Below are positions 60,447-64,000 of a stretch of DNA of 64,000 bases, one piece after another. The position numbers and the translations under genes were made by a program. Source of the DNA: Combretum micranthum (taxonomy: Eukaryota; Streptophyta; Magnoliopsida; Myrtales; Combretaceae); contig JAMXBD010001254.1 in NCBI GenBank assembly GCA_024138025.1, positions 310,001 through 374,000 on the forward strand, given 5' to 3'. The notes beneath the pieces were generated by a model that was not told the origin of the DNA, ran no database searches, and saw only the letters and a program-made list of their open reading frames with translations. Numbering within the stretch: the stretch's first letter is position 1; each line of letters starts with the position of its first letter.

Positions 60447-63400
60447 TGTCACGCCCCGAGGGGTACCCTAAACGTGGCAGTCCGCCGTACACCATGTTAA
60501 AGCCTAATAATGACCACCTCAATCACGCGAAGGCTTCCATACTATGTACAAGGCGTCTAACACATAAAGGAGACACATCGGAATGATACGTTTTATGTTG
60601 ATACAATTGAGTAACAATGTAAAGGAAATAAAATCTACTATACTTTCGATACAAACCACTATACTTCAAAATACAAGCCATTCAAGTTCAATTACATTCA
60701 TCCGCAGACTTCCCTACATAAACTATTACAAGACAAATCATAAACTAGCTGATAACTTCAAACATTCGTATCCTTTGCCAAAATCCCGGAGTCATTCCCG
60801 GCTCCAACCAATTCAATCCCCACTTTGCATTCTTGAGATAACCTGTTCATTTAAACAACTATAGGGGTATAAGCTACACTAGCGAGAATTCCCTTAATTC
60901 CATACCATAACAAGCAAGTTATAATCAACCATATGCTATGCATGAGCAAACACATGAGCAAACAATTATGTATGGTATCCGGAACCCACACACAAACGGA
61001 TTTACGCCCTCCGTACTTGGGTTAGGGATGGTATTGAATCTACACGACTGCTGCTAGTCTCCAAGCCCTCGGCTCATAGCACTCGCCTCGGCTAGGCTCA
61101 CACATGGAATGCATCCCCGATGCGCCTTAGTTCCCTATGAATGAGCTCTGATCCCGGGTCTCATTATCCAAACGAGTCCTCGGACCATACCGATCACCTG
61201 CGTAGGAGTAGCTCGCTGCCAAATGCAATATGTCCGATGCGATCATGATCAATTTACTTTTGCTTAGGTCAACATATTTATACATTCTTTAGAGTGACCA
61301 GCCAATATCACACATATAACAAAAATAATATGAACAGTGCAGTTATCCAATCAATCGTGGTTTCGATATGCTTTAGGATTCTTTGGCATACATTCATCAC
61401 GGTCTCATCATATTTCCCATCCCCATTCATATAGATTTTTATTATTGTCCTATAATTCTAATGCAACTAACTACAAGCACAATCAAGGTAACAAAATAAG
61501 GAAAAACTCACTCGATCATTGGATCACCGTTCTTCTAGTAATAATAATCCGGTGGTAGGAATCGTCATCTCGGGATCTCCTAAAAAGGAAGAAATACTCT
61601 AATAAGTATTTCAACTCAAACTAATCTAAAAGATCCTATACGAACTATCAAATTCGTAATTCTCGTCTTAAGCGGGGATTCCAACTTAAAACGGCCATAA
61701 CTTGGTCATTTTAACTCGGAATCTCGCAAATTATATATCGATTTCTATCTACTTCGAAAGATATATCTATTTCTCTAATATTATTCAAGTTTTGAAAACT
61801 TTGAAGCTTTGAAAAGTTCGGATCAGATTAGGGCAGCAGCAATTTCAATTTCCAAAAAGTAGCGTTGTAATGTTTGTAATGTTCCTACTATATAAATTAG
61901 CTATACATGCAATATGAGTGGTTTCCTAACATGAATGGCATGAAATGAGTTTCATGTATACTGATCTTGATGATTTTTGGTAAAAGATAATTTGGAACTC
62001 CTTATTTTGCAAGACTTCAACTATAACTACTTTTTGAAAGTCTAGTTTTCTTACTTCGATCATTTCCATTCGTTTTGGATTTATTGCTTAAGAAAATATA
62101 AATTTTTAAAATTGAGTCTTCATTATATATATTACCTATGACCTTCATTTCTACATAAAAATTTCCATTTTACACTTTGTAAATATGTTTTCCAATATGA
62201 TTTACTCAAAAATCCTAATTTTAGAAAATCCACTTTTTGAATGATTTATTTAGGGAAAACTTGTTTAAAGCATTAAGATTTAAGGATTTACTATATCAAT
62301 TACCTAAGGACTTCATTTAACACATAAAACTTGCAATTTGAGCTCAAATACTAAGTGATTACTTATGCATCATCTCAAATTACGAATTTGACAATTGATC
62401 ACTAACTCAAAATTTTTCATTTTAATTCCATTACTTGTTTAACACCTTACTCATGCCTAAAATCATTTTAACTCTAAAAATCATTGCTTAGTGATATCTA
62501 TTACCTATATACTTCATTTTTCACATAAAACATGAGTTTTGGAGATACATGGGTTCTAAAAATTGGTCTTGGTTGGGATCCGAATTTACAAAATTCATTT
62601 TTGGTTATATCTTTTGATAAAATCTATCTATCTAAGCTCATGAAAATCCATTCCTTACATATCATATCTTATGAGCCTTTCATTTCTTAAATAAGAACTT
62701 CATTTTTGAGTTGGAAAACATGTTTTTAAAATAGGCCTTGCCAAAATCCGAAAATAGAATTTTTATTTTGAAAATAACTTTTGGAAATCACTTTTGATTC
62801 TTGTAGAAAGAAGTCTTGATGATATACAAATATTAAGCCTTCATTTTCTTAAGTAAAATTACATTTTTACACTTGAAAGTGGTTTTTAAATGAGGGTCTT
62901 GCCAAGATACGAATTTCACAATTTTGTTTGAGTTCATAACTAAGATCTATACTTAATATGAACATAAACATAAAACAAATGCATGGTAATAAGCTATAAA
63001 CATCATGGATCTAAACTCCACTTATCAAAATCCTTCATTATGGTATCTATAACCTAAGCCCTTCATTTTAAATGAGAAATACACATTTTGAAGTTGAAAA
63101 ACCACTTTTCTAACTATGGTCCATTTTTATCCGAATTTTCAAAGTTGATTTTGTTGAAAACAAAATAGATCTTGGGTTTCCTACAACTTTCCTACCATCA
63201 TCAAGCTATAGCAATTGTTCATGAACATAAACAAAGATCTAATGCATCTATGAACTCAAAACTTTAGATCTAGTTTTCTAAACTAGTTTTACTTGCATGA
63301 ATCACTAAGATAGACATGTGGATGCTAGATCTATGCATAAGTCATAAGGAATAACAAATATAACAACTTGAATAACAAGATATATGGCATAAACAAAATC

Positions 63401-63575
63401 AAAGCTACAAAAATTTAGATCTACAAAATATATCAACTTTAAACAAGAAAATAATTGAAATACAAGATAATAAAAGTAAAGAAAAGGAGGGTTTCATCTT
63501 TGGCATCATCATCCTAAGCTTTCAAGCTTATGGAAGGTCATTTGATGCATGAAACTTTCATTATACTTTACCTAT
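60447..63575 (-). repeat. Minus-strand LTR, TR-GAG type, interrupted
   Basis: It starts TGTCACGCCCCGAGGGGTAC, the best preserved terminus outside the TR-GAG element. It carries the GC-rich module (61015-61240) and the conserved block (61670-61755). It stops before its promoter region, where a + strand LTR begins. Confidence 0.82.
60996..61014 (-). other. Conserved hairpin I, 60447 LTR copy
   Basis: Arms ACGGA (60996-61000) and TCCGT (61010-61014) flank the loop TTTACGCCC. Confidence 0.65.
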
Positions 63576-64000
63576 TGTAAACCCCTAAATTTTCGGAATC
63601 GGGTTAGCACAAAACCCTAACCGGAAGTCAAACGAAACCCTAAAGGTCAACAAAACCCTAGTTTACCGTATCCATCTAAATCCGGCATTGCCGTTTTTCT
63701 TTGCCTTGAAAAACGAAGTTGGGATAATTAGCTCGAATAGTCCGTAATAACCATAAGTTTTATAAAAGTTTCAGTTTCGCATAATTCGGGTGTCCTTCGA
63801 ACCCGATCGGACACAGTTCTCGAAAAATGTGTCCGGAAGCCCGGAATAGTAAAAATATTCCAAATATACCGTTAGACTCGTAAAAATATAAGTTTTCCAA
63901 AAAAATCAATTTCGTAATTTTTCGGTAAGTAAAAATAACAGATATAACTATTATACGCGTATTTTCTTACTACCGGTACTTTAATTGTCATATCTACTTT
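63576..64000 (+). repeat. + strand LTR start, Tekay type (runs off the window)
   Basis: It begins TGTAAACCCCTAAATTTTCG and follows the first 420 or so bases of the element A 3' LTR (6501-6920) closely. The preceding five bases, CCTAT, would be the left target duplication. It is inserted in the minus-strand LTR to its left. Confidence 0.82.

Overview
The window looks like plant nuclear DNA, probably eudicot and AT-rich, made almost entirely of nested LTR retrotransposons. I found no convincing host gene, tRNA or rRNA gene. The plant call rests on the element types: a chromodomain Ty3/gypsy element of Tekay (Del) type, an Athila element with tRNA-Asp primer site and ATHILA-type third ORF, and an element coding for the 'putative plant transposon protein' domain. 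Nearly all coding stretches are broken by frameshifts and stops, as in old pericentromeric repeats.

Layout, left to right. 1-9925: a decayed Tekay element on the + strand, with the last 196 nt of its 5' LTR, tRNA-Met primer site, gag, protease, RT, RNase H, integrase, chromodomain, polypurine tract and a 3.4-kb 3' LTR that holds a 125-bp pure C run. It sits at a (TA)n tract beside an older + strand LTR (9954-10160 plus 22739-23487). 10161-22733: a complete minus-strand element with two 4.35-kb LTRs, GGAAT target duplications and a 3.9-kb interior that encodes Gag and a second zinc-knuckle ORF but no protease, RT or integrase: a non-autonomous TR-GAG type element. 23488-49141: an old minus-strand LTR of the same superfamily, split by a solo LTR (24211-27546, duplication CAATC) and by an 18.6-kb minus-strand Athila (29833-48441, duplication GGTAT). 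The Athila is itself interrupted in gag by a truncated gypsy 3' end (40263 to about 42925) and in its 5' LTR by a 3.7-kb element with 96/97-bp terminal inverted repeats (43878-47600, duplication ATAAT). 49142-52506: mostly unassigned, with a minisatellite. 52512-54287: an Athila-like solo LTR (duplication GTCTT). 54386-64000: LTR fragments of the Tekay/TR-GAG superfamily in both orientations, and a short AT-rich tandem array.

Relative order of insertion can be read from the nesting: old LTRs first, then the solo LTR and Athila inside one of them, then the inverted-repeat element inside the Athila LTR; TR-GAG inside the old + strand LTR. The TR-GAG element shares terminal sequence, the 8-nt LTR-to-primer spacer and gag type with the Tekay element, so a Tekay relative probably mobilised it (inference).

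The most unusual signals are: (1) a pair of hairpins in every sufficiently complete Tekay/TR-GAG type LTR, whose stem sequences differ between copies but keep complementarity; (2) the inverted-repeat element, which combines LTR-like TG...CA ends and a 5-bp duplication, Sirevirus-like purine motifs and a plant transposon-protein gene; and (3) the duplicated zinc-knuckle module in the TR-GAG element.
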